Positions 40,968-50,323 of a DNA stretch of 63,008 nucleotides are shown piece after piece; the first letter of the stretch is position 1, and every line of letters begins with the position of its first letter. The translations under genes were made by a program, and so were the position numbers. The stretch lies in contig NZ_JAJBMO010000023.1 in the NCBI RefSeq assembly GCF_020537505.1, forward strand, positions 1 to 63,008. The letters are read 5' to 3'. Source of the stretch: Blautia glucerasea. GTDB lineage: Bacteria; Bacillota; Clostridia; Lachnospirales; Lachnospiraceae. The notes under the pieces were generated by a model, which worked only from the letters and a program-made list of their open reading frames with translations, did no database searches and was not told where the DNA came from.

Positions 40968-41762
40968 TTACCTCTCTTTTGTTTTGGGTTTCTTCTTCGG
41001 CTGACGGTGTACCGTCTGACCGTTTTTCTGCTGTGGCTTCTTACCGTCTTTCTTAACCTCCGGCTCTTTACGCTCTGCTTCTTTTTGCTGTTTTGCCTGT
41101 GCCTTGTAACGGTCAAGTTTCTCTTTGACCGATGGCTTTTCCACTGGCTTTGCAACACCCTTATCAGATTGCGTTTCTACCGGCTCTGAGTTTTGCCTTG
41201 ACAGAGGGCTTTTGTCTGTTTTGGCGACTGAGGGGTTTGCGTTTGCTCGCTCCTCTTTCTGCATTGGATTTCTGACTGCTTCTTCCATAATGATTTCACT
41301 CTTGGATTTGGTCGGCTTTTCTTTCTCAACCGCTTCACGGTCTGCGATAGCCTTCTCTGCTTCACTGACAATCGAAGCCTTATCCACCTTGCCAAGTTCA
41401 AATCTTTCAACGATACGCTGAATTTTAGAAGCGTCCTCTGCTCTTGCAATAATATCTACCGGAGCGTTCTCTCCCTTTGTGTTCTTATCTCTGAGGACAC
41501 AATAAAGAACGCCATAGCGTTTTGCCTGTTCGATAAACTTCTTCAAATCCTTTTGCGGAATGGAAAAGACTTTCAGCTCCTTGCCTGACTTAATCATATT
41601 GGTAAGCCTTGCTTTGCCCTTCGTCTTTTGTTCCTGCTTCAGAACCGATACCAAAAGCAATGCGATATTCTTCGCCGCCGAACCGCTTAATCTTGCAGCA
41701 ACTTCAAATCCTTCAAGCGAAAGCCTAACGACCTGCTCTGCTGCGTCACCACCGTTGTTCAT
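40968..41762 (-). CDS. PcfB-like (DUF3801) relaxosome accessory protein
   Basis: A 264-aa protein. The start is ATG 41762 with AAAGGAG upstream; longer in-frame starts overlap the relaxase. Residues of about 1-140 are the PcfB domain (GDAAEQVVRLSLEGFEVAAR, then IALLLVSVLKQEQKTKGKAR and FIEQAKRYGVLYCVLRDKN). The rest is a long Lys/Gln/Glu-rich disordered tail. PcfB links relaxase and the VirD4 (PcfC) coupling protein at the membrane in pCF10-type transfer. It overlaps the relaxase gene by 17 bases. Confidence 0.88.
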   Translation of the reverse strand: MNNGGDAAEQVVRLSLEGFEVAARLSGSAAKNIALLLVSVLKQEQKTKGKARLTNMIKSGKELKVFSIPQKDLKKFIEQAKRYGVLYCVLRDKNTKGENAPVDIIARAEDASKIQRIVERFELGKVDKASIVSEAEKAIADREAVEKEKPTKSKSEIIMEEAVRNPMQKEERANANPSVAKTDKSPLSRQNSEPVETQSDKGVAKPVEKPSVKEKLDRYKAQAKQQKEAERKEPEVKKDGKKPQQKNGQTVHRQPKKKPKTKER

Positions 41763-43131
41763 AGCGTGATTTCTCCTTTCTCTGCTGTTTTTGTTCCTCT
41801 GTTTCGATATGCTCAAGGTTTTCTTCCATAACCTTTGACCTCTCCGCAATGTCCTCGCAGAGTTTTACTTCCCGTCGGAGTTTCTTCAATTCTCCATTGA
41901 TAGAAGCGATTTCATCTTTTGCCGCTTGAAGCTGACCATCATCAATATTTGTTCTTATCTTTTTTCGGAGATGTGTTCTTCCGGCAATCAGATTTTTCAT
42001 CTGCTCCTCTAAGGAAGTCTTATATGAAAAAAGCTGTTCGTCCGTGGAAATATTTTCTCGTCCGAGCAGCCTTACTTCATCAGTAATCTTATCGAGCTTC
42101 ATCAAATCATCTTTCAAAAGATAATGAAGTCTTGCGTTATTCTGTTTCTTATACTTGGGCAGATAACCGAGTCTGTAACAGTAATACAGATACAGCCCAT
42201 AAAGTCCGCCTTTCTTTTTCAGCTTCTGCCCTCTGGTCTGCATACGGTACTGTCTTGGTTTATAAGTCGCCCTCTGGAACGGCTCAATCTCTGCCCATCT
42301 GTCACGATTTTCTTTGATACGCTCTACAATCCGGTCATTGGTATAATCTGCTCCGAGATTTTTCAGTCGTATCGGCTTATCGTATCCCTTTGGAATGACT
42401 GTCCAGTATTTTCGGCTTGGACTTAGGTTATAGGCATATCCCATTTCCTTGAGAGCAAACTGAAATTCTTTCAGGGTCTTGCTGTGGTCGATAGCATAAT
42501 CAATGGCTTCTTTTGCAACCGAGTAGCGTGTCGGCATACCTGCCTTTTCTTTCATCGTCAGATAATCCGACTGCTTACTGCGGTTCGGATTCGGGTCATA
42601 GTAAAGTCCGTACTTCTCACAAATCCTGTCTGCAACTTTTCGGAATTTGAACCACGCTTTTTCCTCTCCCCACAAATGTTTGCCATCGACAAAAGAAATA
42701 GAGTTGATGACAAAATGACAGTGCAGGTGCTTTGTGTTCAGATGGGTTGTCACAACAACCTGAAATCTTTTCCCCCACACTTCATTTGCAAATTCCATTC
42801 CGATTTTCTGTGCCATCTCAGGAGATATATCTGTTTCCTTGAAACTCAAATATCCGTGATAGGCTTGGATACCGTCTGTCTTTTGGTACTGTTCCTTAAC
42901 CGTTATGAACTGGTCACGGGCAATCGCCACATTACAGTTGATACCCTCAACATAAAATTCTCGCTCTGTTTTTTCTTCATCCTTTGCATAAGCAATAACA
43001 TCAGCAAGAGCCTGATACTGTTCAGGTGAAAACTCCCTTTTGATATTTGCAGAAGTCTTTTCGGGATTGGTTGCATAGTCAATGACCTGACCGAGCCTTT
43101 CTGTTACCGACCACAACTTTGTTACTGCCAT
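41746..43131 (-). CDS. Relaxase / mobilization nuclease
   Basis: A 461-aa relaxase of the MobA/VirD2-like (MOBP) group. The metal-binding triad is HLNTKHLHCHFVINSISF (H-x-H-x-x-x-N) near residue 130, and the N-terminus MAVTKLWSVTERLGQVIDYA carries the conserved Tyr region. The C-terminal half is charged and helical, ending in a coiled-coil-like stretch. It nicks DNA at oriT and leads the strand into the channel. It overlaps mobC upstream and pcfB downstream. Length and motifs are intact. Confidence 0.93.
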   Translation of the reverse strand: MAVTKLWSVTERLGQVIDYATNPEKTSANIKREFSPEQYQALADVIAYAKDEEKTEREFYVEGINCNVAIARDQFITVKEQYQKTDGIQAYHGYLSFKETDISPEMAQKIGMEFANEVWGKRFQVVVTTHLNTKHLHCHFVINSISFVDGKHLWGEEKAWFKFRKVADRICEKYGLYYDPNPNRSKQSDYLTMKEKAGMPTRYSVAKEAIDYAIDHSKTLKEFQFALKEMGYAYNLSPSRKYWTVIPKGYDKPIRLKNLGADYTNDRIVERIKENRDRWAEIEPFQRATYKPRQYRMQTRGQKLKKKGGLYGLYLYYCYRLGYLPKYKKQNNARLHYLLKDDLMKLDKITDEVRLLGRENISTDEQLFSYKTSLEEQMKNLIAGRTHLRKKIRTNIDDGQLQAAKDEIASINGELKKLRREVKLCEDIAERSKVMEENLEHIETEEQKQQRKEKSRYEQRW

Positions 43132-43463
43132 TTCATTTCGCTCTGATTTGGACGAAGATATGTCCTCTCAATCTCTGACTGGAACTTATTCCACTTTGCA
43201 GCTTCATTCTTCAGCATAGGTGCGTCAATGAAACCAAGTGTATTCGCTTTAGCCGCAAGCTGATTGATGTTATTACCGATAGAGGACAGTTCTCTCATCA
43301 CATCATAGAAGCGGTCATCGGGTTTCTCTTTCGGCTCGTAACCTCTGATAAGTAAACGGATAAGTCCTGCTTCGGAAAGACAAGCCTTCTTTGCCTTTGC
43401 TGCCAAGTCCTGTGCTTCCTTGCGGTTAAAGCGTACAATCTTCTGAATGTTTCTCTTTCTCAT
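43122..43463 (-). CDS. MobC-like relaxosome protein
   Basis: A 113-aa basic protein with a ribbon-helix-helix-like start (KIVRFNRKEAQDLAAKAKKA) and the MobC signature LSSIGNNINQLAAKANTLGF. MobC proteins bind next to oriT and help the relaxase to nick. It overlaps the DUF3789-like gene upstream by 38 bases and the relaxase by 10, and lies 150 bases from the proposed oriT. Confidence 0.9.
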   Translation of the reverse strand: MRKRNIQKIVRFNRKEAQDLAAKAKKACLSEAGLIRLLIRGYEPKEKPDDRFYDVMRELSSIGNNINQLAAKANTLGFIDAPMLKNEAAKWNKFQSEIERTYLRPNQSEMKWQ

Positions 43464-43584
43464 AATCGGTATCTTCCTTTCTCTTTACTCTGCAATCTTT
43501 GTTAATCTGGAATAAGCACATCATCGTAACGCCAAGACAACTGCCGAGCAGTGTTCCGGCGGCAATAAGTAATAACTCTCTCAA
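43426..43584 (-). CDS. DUF3789-like small membrane protein
   Basis: I start this 52-aa protein at the TTG at 43584, because AAAGGAG lies 8 nt upstream; earlier codons cross that ribosome site. One TM (ELLLIAAGTLLGSCLGVTMM) and a charged tail fit the DUF3789 pattern, which is common next to mobC in Clostridia ICEs. Function is unknown; possibly membrane docking of the relaxosome. Confidence 0.7.
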   Translation of the reverse strand: MRELLLIAAGTLLGSCLGVTMMCLFQINKDCRVKRKEDTDYEKEKHSEDCTL

Positions 43585-43610
43585 ATCAAGTTCTCCTTTC
43601 TCACGGGGTA

Positions 43611-43707
43611 TTAGGGGCAACCCCTAACGAGCCTTTTACCGTTTGGGAAACTGTGTTTATCCAAATGGTCTGCTCGCTAAGAATAAACATCTCCTCCGGG
43701 TTGCCCC
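43611..43707 (-). other. Putative oriT: large imperfect palindrome upstream of mobC-relaxase
   Basis: GGGGCAACCC (43614-43623) pairs with GGGTTGCCCC (43698-43707). CTAACGAGC and GCTCGCTAA lie inside it as a second imperfect arm. The centre is CCGTTTGG (43639-43646), AAAC, TGT, GTTT (43655-43658) and CCAAATGG (43661-43668). An alternative hairpin is TTAGGGG/CCCCTAA (43611-43627). It is the only non-coding stretch beside mobC and the relaxase, where oriT is expected. The nic site is not known. Confidence 0.5.
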
Positions 43708-43719
43708 GTTCTCAGGCTA

Positions 43720-44139
43720 CTATCTCTCATAATCCTTTGATTTCGGCTTAAAAGGTTCAGCCACGATATTGCCGCCCACATCCTTAGAAAAGCGTTCAGG
43801 ATACTTGAACTGTTCCTTATACTTCTTCATCATATCGTCCGGCAAGCTCTGAAAGCTCTCACTCTCAGGCGGTGCATAACAGATAAAGAACTTGCCGCAG
43901 ATAATATCAACCATCTCTTTCTTATCGTTGTCCTGCACATAAACAGCACGATTAAGCGGAAGTCCTCTCATCTTTCCTTCCTCATTACAGATGATTGCAA
44001 CGTCATCATCAAAGGGCATATATTCCTCAATATCCCCTCCGACAACCTCCTGCATTGCTTCCAGAGTGTCGTCGATTACAATTTCCTTCGGGTACTTTTC
44101 CGGTTCTACCAAGAGAACTTTAATCTTTGTATCATTCAT
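43720..44139 (-). CDS. DUF3846 domain protein
   Basis: A 139-aa protein with the DUF3846 pattern: KVLLVEPEKYPKEIVIDDTL, LEAMQEVVGGDIEEYMPFDD and ICNEEGKMRGLPLNRAVYV. Proteins of this kind lie beside antirestriction and toprim genes in Firmicutes ICEs. Function is unknown; links to DNA processing are context only. It overlaps the toprim gene upstream by ATGA and ends SKDYER, next to the putative oriT. Confidence 0.8.
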   Translation of the reverse strand: MNDTKIKVLLVEPEKYPKEIVIDDTLEAMQEVVGGDIEEYMPFDDDVAIICNEEGKMRGLPLNRAVYVQDNDKKEMVDIICGKFFICYAPPESESFQSLPDDMMKKYKEQFKYPERFSKDVGGNIVAEPFKPKSKDYER

Positions 44140-45098
44140 CGTTCTTCATTCCTTTCGTGTGTTTTTTTATTGTAAATTCCCATCCGCATACAAAGAAAAT
44201 CGTTGAAGTCCTTACCTGCTTTTGGTGGTTCATCAACGATTTCATACTTATCCGGCAGAATGGTTTTTAAGGTCTGTGCTGCCTTTCTGCCCGCTATATC
44301 ATTGTCAAAATGGATACGGATTTTCCTGACAGATGGATTACTGCCAAGATACTTTTCCAGTGCAATCGGTACTTTGCTGTCCTCAATTTTCTTTGCCGGA
44401 GAATACACCCCGGACAGCGAAACAAAGCTCATTTCTTTCCAACCCTGCCCGTTCAACTTCGCAAGCGTGGCATAGGATAACAGGTCTATGGCACACTCAA
44501 AGAGGTGTACTTCCTCCAAGTTTTCCTTACCAAGCCGAAAAGAATAATCTTTTTTACTGCCACTGCAATCGCCCATAATCCTACGCTTATTCGTGGAACG
44601 GTAGGCTGCATATTTCGGCTCTTTCTTCTCGTCATAGCCTACAAACACAACATTGTGATACGGCAGACTCTCAAAGATAAGGTCATTAGAGATACAGTAA
44701 TTGATGATTTCAAAATCTATTCCTCTCCCGAAAAGATACTCTGTAATAACTCTGTTGGAAGCACATTTTTCAGGGAGAAGAAGCGGTTTGTTTTCCTCTT
44801 TTGGCTGTGGCTTTTCATAGACCGGAGCCTGAATCGCTGTGTGTCCGATAATGGTTTCCACCGCTTCAAGGAAGCTGTACCCTTTGACCTTAATCAGATA
44901 ATCCAAAGCACTCCTGCCACCGATACCTCTCGACCACCATATCCATTTCCCATTTGAAATCTTCAAACTGTCGTGGGTTCTGGTGCAATAGGTGTTACCT
45001 GAAAACTTAACCAGCTCATACGGTTCATAATTTCTCAGATAGGTTAATAAGTCCATCTGCTTCGCCTGAATGATTAACTCAGGTGCGATAAATGGCAT
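44136..45098 (-). CDS. Toprim / DUF3991 primase-like protein
   Basis: A 320-aa protein with a zinc-finger-like or DUF3991 N-terminus (GNTYCTRTHDSLKISNGKWI, then WSRGIGGRSALDYLIKVKGY) and a C-terminal toprim domain (LFECAIDLLSYATLAKLNGQ for the acidic strand, and RKIRIHFDNDIAGRKAA for the DxD-type motif). Such proteins probably prime complementary-strand synthesis after transfer or act in ICE replication. It follows the adhesin-helicase fusion by 20 bases, the place where the SNF2 helicase normally ends. Confidence 0.85.
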   Translation of the reverse strand: MPFIAPELIIQAKQMDLLTYLRNYEPYELVKFSGNTYCTRTHDSLKISNGKWIWWSRGIGGRSALDYLIKVKGYSFLEAVETIIGHTAIQAPVYEKPQPKEENKPLLLPEKCASNRVITEYLFGRGIDFEIINYCISNDLIFESLPYHNVVFVGYDEKKEPKYAAYRSTNKRRIMGDCSGSKKDYSFRLGKENLEEVHLFECAIDLLSYATLAKLNGQGWKEMSFVSLSGVYSPAKKIEDSKVPIALEKYLGSNPSVRKIRIHFDNDIAGRKAAQTLKTILPDKYEIVDEPPKAGKDFNDFLCMRMGIYNKKTHERNEER

Positions 45099-45118
45099 AT
45101 CGACTACCGCCTTCCTGT

Positions 45119-48100
45119 TTATCTCTCATACGATTTCTCCTTTCTGCCGCCGACTGCTTCGCCCTCATCAGGCTCTCCGCCGACAATCTCATTTTCCTTT
45201 TTATCCATATTGAGCAGGATATTCAGCTCGTCAAGTCGGGCAGTTTTTGCCCTCAATTCTTCCTCCTTTGCAAACGGCTTTTCGATTTCCTGCTTCGCTG
45301 TTTCAAACTGTTTCTCCGTATTTTCAAGGCTGTTTTTCGTATCAGCAAGTGCTTCCTCAAAGCGTTCTATGCCGTTATCTATTCTCACGATATTACCATG
45401 AGCATCATCGCCAAGCGGTACATCTCTGCTTGTTTCGCCTTTTAATTTCACAACATAATTACGCTGCACCGTATCAAAATACAGTTCCATTTGAAAGCCA
45501 CGGTACTCGCCAAGTGGTATCGCATCGGGACTGTTCATTGACTTGCAGGCATTGATGATTGCCTGACCAGCTTCGGCTTTTTCGGAATAAGAAACACCCG
45601 ATACCATCATTCCAAGCGGCTGCTCGTCTATCGGTTTCGGGTGTGATTTTGCTGTTTCAACATCTTTGGTAAGTCCCTCTACACGGGATTTTAAGTAAGC
45701 AATCTGTTGTGGGTAGAACTTGATGACCTTATCCTCCAGTCCATATTTCTCCGATAAAAAATTGGATTTTAACATCTTTAGCTTCTGTACCTGAATGTCT
45801 AAGTCCATCTTTTCTTTGATATACGGATTGCCTGTTGCAAGCATTTTTATCTCCGCATAGGACAGTGCGGTTTCATCAATATCCTCTGCCGACCTGACCG
45901 GAGATTTGCTCGTCATAATCTGACTTGCGAACTTCTGCTTACCTTCCACAAGCTGATAGAGGTATGCATCAAAGGTCTGCTCTGTTACATAGCGGTAAAT
46001 ATCTACCTGCGGATTTTCATTGCCCTGACGGACAATTCTACCGGAACGCTGCTCCAAATCTGAAGGTCGCCACGGACAATCCACATCGTGAAGTGCGATA
46101 AGTTTGTCTTGCACATTCGTTCCTGCTCCCATCTTTTGAGTACCGTCTGAAGATGTCTTGACGATTTTCAGTGTTCCACGCATAGCTTCATTGATAAATC
46201 CAACACCAGCCTTATTCTCAACGGAATAAGTTGTTTCGTCTTTCTCAATGAAAACAGAGTATTCTCCCTTATCAAGCAGAAAGCCCTCTGGTGCTTTTGT
46301 TTCACGGACAATATATTTTCCGTAAAGCAGCTCTTTCATCTCATAAATTCCGGTTTCGGTTTCTTCAAGATTTCCGATAAGTTCATCGCCATCATCAATC
46401 TTTCCGTTCTCATTGGTGTCCTTATATACCTCAAAGGTTGCACCCGTAAGTTTGTTATCTGGATATTCAGCGTCCATCTTCGTGAGTCTGATATTGCCGT
46501 GAACATACTCATTGACAATCTCAATTTCAACTACCTGCTCGGCTTTGCTGATATTGACCTCATACGCTTTTTCATCAAGAACAAATCCCTTTGGCTGCTC
46601 GATTTCTCTTACAATCCATTTGCCATAAGGAACTTTTGCAAAAGAAAAACTACCGTCTTTTGCAGAGGTAGTCGTCATAAGTGCAGTATCCTTTGTAAAT
46701 TCTGTTTCTTCGGCTTTGAAGATACCGATAACAGCACCCTCAAGTGCTTCTCCATTCTCGTCAATCTTCTTACCTGATACAGAACCATAGATAAGTTCAT
46801 TCTTGATTTCTTTTCCGTCATTCACTTTAATTTCAACCGTTGCGGTATCCTGACCTGCGTATTCAAATACAACCGGATACTTCGTATCAGAGAGAATATA
46901 ATGCTCATCGGTTGCAATCTCTTTGACATAGTATTTGCCAAACGGAAGGTCTGACTTCATAACAGCAGTTCCATTTTCATTTACGCTGACAATCTCAATC
47001 AGTCCATCAGCCGGAATAACGGTACCGCTTGCAGATACAATATCTTCTGCGGCATAAAGACCAAAGCTGATGTTTTTGATTTCTCCGTTGTCGCCAATAC
47101 CAAATGTCTTATCCTTTTCAATGGCTTTTGCAAGGCTTACCTGAACTTTCTGTCTTTCGTTATAGAATGATGTGGAAGTTTCGGTAACAGAGATATTCTG
47201 ACCTGCATAAGTAAGCTCAACCGTATGTGTTTCGCCACTCACTACCATTCCATCAGGTGCGGTAATTTCCTTGACCTCGTATTTTCCGAGATAAAGTTCT
47301 TTGCTCTTAACAAATCCATCGGAGCTTGTTGTGATAGTATCTACCACTTCGCCCTTTGAATAGCGGAGTGTACCGTCCGGTGTGCTAATATCTTCCGCAG
47401 CACGGACTTCATAAACTGCACCCTCAAGTCCTGCCACTTCATAAGCAGGCTGATAAATAACATCACTGTCCTCAGAACCACTTACATTGACACCACTAAA
47501 TACTTCTCCGGTCTTTTCAACCGTGATAGTACCTTTCTGTGCCATATTCGGCTTATTGACTTTCACAACAGTTACGCCGCCTTCCTCTGTGGAATTTTCT
47601 TCGGTAATATCAAAATATACTGGAGTATCATCAAGTACATATCCGTATGGAGCTTGTACCTCTACGATAGAATATCCCTTGCCGTAATCCAGTTTCTCAG
47701 GTGTGACAAGAGAACCATTTGCGTCGGTATAGAACACATCAATCGTGGTCGGTGTCGGATAAGTAAATGTCATTTTGACCTGATTGCCCTGCGGGTCGTA
47801 AATCTTAAATCCTGCTCCTGCATACGGAATACTCTTTCCGCTTTCTGCGTCCACCTTGACTACATTGACAAAGCTCTCAAAGTTACGGTTATTGATAAGA
47901 TAACGGTAGGTCTGTGCGTTCTGTGAAATGAACACATCAAAATCGTCCATCATCTCTCTGCCTTCCCAACCGGAAGTCTGGTGTACGGTATAAATACCAT
48001 ACGGCATATCTTTTGTCTGACCGAAGCCATTTTCATCGCAAACAATGGTATCTCTCTCATCTTTATTTGCTGCATCATAGCTTCCGGCAGATTTCAGATA

Positions 48101-50038
48101 AATCTCAAAGGAAGCACCCTTTTCAGGTGTTTCAATCTTTGTTTCTCCGTCATCGGTATGTTTGATGATAGCCACATTGCCTTTGATTACCTGCTCGGTT
48201 ACATCATTGGAAGTAAGGTTGTGTTCCACCTCATAAAGTTTCGGGTCTGCACCTACTTCATGGATAGTCTTATCAAGCAAATATCCCTCTGACGGTGTGA
48301 TTTCTCGGATTGTCCAGTCGGTATCACAAACATATTCTTTAGTAGTGAACTGACCGTTTTCATCAGTAACATACTTATCTACAAGCGTTTCGCCCTTATA
48401 GATACCATAAACTGCTCCCGAAAGTTTGGCATTGCCCTGTGCTTCGCCTTTCTCAGCGTCGCTCTTTGTGACTGTTACAGTAAACTTCTTCAAAATGTTA
48501 TTGAAGTTTCTTGTGGTTACTTCTTTCCACTTCACTGGTGCAGTCTGATTTTTCGGTACGACATAACGGATAGCTGTGTCTACTTCTTCAAGGGTATATG
48601 GTTCAGAACCACTGATAAGCACATCTTTGAAAGTTGCCACACCGTTTTTGTCTGTAACTGCATACTGGTCAACAGCATCACCGGAAAGAGAAGTACCGAA
48701 AAGATGGAACTTCACACCTTCAACAAGGTTATCTTCTGAGGACTTCACTACCTGAAGGTCGCCACGCTTCAATTTGTTATTGAAAGTGACCTTTGCAATC
48801 TGTCCTGCTACAACAGTAACTCTATGTGTTTCCTGCGGCTCGTACTTATCGTATGACTGCTCGGTTACAGTATAGATACCCGGCATAAGGTTATCAATCT
48901 GGAACTTACCGCCATTAGCTGTTGTAACTGTCTGATTGATACCGTTTCCGGTAATCGTGAAGTTGATACCGTCAACCTTGCCGTCCTCACTGGTCTTTAC
49001 AATCTGACAAGAACCATAGCTGACTTTCATCTTCACATAACCGTTGATACTGTCGCTTACTTCCTGAGCATAGCTGACAACATCCTGCACACTGGAGTTC
49101 TGACCGTGTTTGCCCTCTGACCATACAACCACACCTCTGCGGACTGCATTTTTCTTCGTTGCGGTAATGGTAAATTCCTTACTCGGTGCAGTATCCATAG
49201 AAACAGTAAGTTTGTTACCATTCACTGAAAAGCTCACTCCACTGATACTTGCCTTGAAATTATATTTGGACAGCACATTATTGGAATCTGTCAGAGTAGT
49301 TGTGTACTTGCTTCCGTTCCACTCAAGTTCTATTGTCTTTGCCGAACCGGATGATTTATTACAAAAACTCGGTATGGTCGCATGGTTCTGTACACTCTGC
49401 ACCATACTGTTGTAATAACTGAAAATCTTATTGCGAAGCGGATGCTTTGCATTGATGACATCTTTCACATTGCTGCAACCACTGGCTGCTACATGATTGA
49501 AGTTCACATCACGCTCTCCGATAACAGTTTCCCAGATAAGAAGCTGTGTGGCATAAGCCTGTGCAATGCTGTTTGCTGCTGCTTCATTCTGTGACCTCCA
49601 AGATGTCGAGATTGTCCCACGGTAGCCATACTGTAAAATACGACCAACGAAAAGACGGATTTCATCTCCGGAAATAACCCCATTGGATGCAAGGTTATTA
49701 AAATAATTTTCGTCATACTTATTCATTGTCTGACCGACCTTGAGCGAAATTCCCGGCTCAATACAATAAGCAACATTGCCTGAGTATGAGCCAATAGCCT
49801 TAAGATTGGTAAAATAGGAACGTCCGGTATGCCAACCATTTTTCAAGGTCAAATTACTGTGTCCCCATACCCCATCGTAATTAGCATCGCCATCACGAGG
49901 GAAATCGACCATATAAACATCGGCTTTTTCTCCCGAAGCAGCATATGCTGTTGTCGAGCCAATGCCTGCAAAAGTGGTCACACACATAAGGGTCGCCAAG
50001 AAAAGCGACGTGACTCTTTTGAATTTTGACTTTATCAT
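45119..50038 (-). CDS. Fusion of a thioester/Cna-B adhesin and an SNF2 helicase tail
   Basis: A 1639-aa frame; the start is ATG 50038, after AGGAGG. The signal peptide ends AYAA. A thioester domain follows (YCIEPGISLKVGQ and ATQLLIWETVIGERD). About eight Cna-B/SpaA repeats come next, with EKGASFEIY, KLTGATFEVY and E-box motifs (YTVTEQSYDKYE, KIVKTSSDG). At about residue 1300 (near 46135) the sequence changes to QKMGAGTNVQDKLIALHDVD, DLEQRSGRIVRQGNENPQVD and SYAEIKMLATGNPYIKEKMD, the C-terminal helicase motifs V-VI and tail of a large SNF2/methylase ICE protein. The adhesin's LPXTG end and the helicase's N-terminal about 2000 residues are absent. The protein as written could not be displayed or work as a helicase. 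Confidence 0.88.
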   Translation of the reverse strand: MIKSKFKRVTSLFLATLMCVTTFAGIGSTTAYAASGEKADVYMVDFPRDGDANYDGVWGHSNLTLKNGWHTGRSYFTNLKAIGSYSGNVAYCIEPGISLKVGQTMNKYDENYFNNLASNGVISGDEIRLFVGRILQYGYRGTISTSWRSQNEAAANSIAQAYATQLLIWETVIGERDVNFNHVAASGCSNVKDVINAKHPLRNKIFSYYNSMVQSVQNHATIPSFCNKSSGSAKTIELEWNGSKYTTTLTDSNNVLSKYNFKASISGVSFSVNGNKLTVSMDTAPSKEFTITATKKNAVRRGVVVWSEGKHGQNSSVQDVVSYAQEVSDSINGYVKMKVSYGSCQIVKTSEDGKVDGINFTITGNGINQTVTTANGGKFQIDNLMPGIYTVTEQSYDKYEPQETHRVTVVAGQIAKVTFNNKLKRGDLQVVKSSEDNLVEGVKFHLFGTSLSGDAVDQYAVTDKNGVATFKDVLISGSEPYTLEEVDTAIRYVVPKNQTAPVKWKEVTTRNFNNILKKFTVTVTKSDAEKGEAQGNAKLSGAVYGIYKGETLVDKYVTDENGQFTTKEYVCDTDWTIREITPSEGYLLDKTIHEVGADPKLYEVEHNLTSNDVTEQVIKGNVAIIKHTDDGETKIETPEKGASFEIYLKSAGSYDAANKDERDTIVCDENGFGQTKDMPYGIYTVHQTSGWEGREMMDDFDVFISQNAQTYRYLINNRNFESFVNVVKVDAESGKSIPYAGAGFKIYDPQGNQVKMTFTYPTPTTIDVFYTDANGSLVTPEKLDYGKGYSIVEVQAPYGYVLDDTPVYFDITEENSTEEGGVTVVKVNKPNMAQKGTITVEKTGEVFSGVNVSGSEDSDVIYQPAYEVAGLEGAVYEVRAAEDISTPDGTLRYSKGEVVDTITTSSDGFVKSKELYLGKYEVKEITAPDGMVVSGETHTVELTYAGQNISVTETSTSFYNERQKVQVSLAKAIEKDKTFGIGDNGEIKNISFGLYAAEDIVSASGTVIPADGLIEIVSVNENGTAVMKSDLPFGKYYVKEIATDEHYILSDTKYPVVFEYAGQDTATVEIKVNDGKEIKNELIYGSVSGKKIDENGEALEGAVIGIFKAEETEFTKDTALMTTTSAKDGSFSFAKVPYGKWIVREIEQPKGFVLDEKAYEVNISKAEQVVEIEIVNEYVHGNIRLTKMDAEYPDNKLTGATFEVYKDTNENGKIDDGDELIGNLEETETGIYEMKELLYGKYIVRETKAPEGFLLDKGEYSVFIEKDETTYSVENKAGVGFINEAMRGTLKIVKTSSDGTQKMGAGTNVQDKLIALHDVDCPWRPSDLEQRSGRIVRQGNENPQVDIYRYVTEQTFDAYLYQLVEGKQKFASQIMTSKSPVRSAEDIDETALSYAEIKMLATGNPYIKEKMDLDIQVQKLKMLKSNFLSEKYGLEDKVIKFYPQQIAYLKSRVEGLTKDVETAKSHPKPIDEQPLGMMVSGVSYSEKAEAGQAIINACKSMNSPDAIPLGEYRGFQMELYFDTVQRNYVVKLKGETSRDVPLGDDAHGNIVRIDNGIERFEEALADTKNSLENTEKQFETAKQEIEKPFAKEEELRAKTARLDELNILLNMDKKENEIVGGEPDEGEAVGGRKEKSYER

Positions 50039-50323
50039 TGCGTTTCCTCCTGTAAAAATTGAAAAACACACCGTATCTCTACGATGTGCCTTTGTGGATT
50101 TTCTCTTACGACAAGATTTACCTGCCGAAAAACAAATGCGGATTTTTCGTTAATTTTTCATTTTACCATACACCTCCAGTCCGTTCATACTGTGCGATTG
50201 CCCCTTAGAGATAGACATATACTTTGAGATAGTTATATTCAAGTGAGATAATATATATCATTTTCGGTAGGTAGAAGTATAACTAAGGGGTTAGAGTGTG
50301 AGAAAGGGGAACTGTAACTCAGG
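50039..50323. other. Intergenic gap between parB and the adhesin fusion
   Basis: No gene seen. CACACCGT-ATCTCT-ACGATGTG (about 50071-50093) forms a hairpin. A similar CACACCGCATCTCTACGGCA element lies at 9653-9673, next to the integrase. The rest is AT-rich with GATAATATATATC-like stretches, probably holding the adhesin promoter. Confidence 0.4.
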
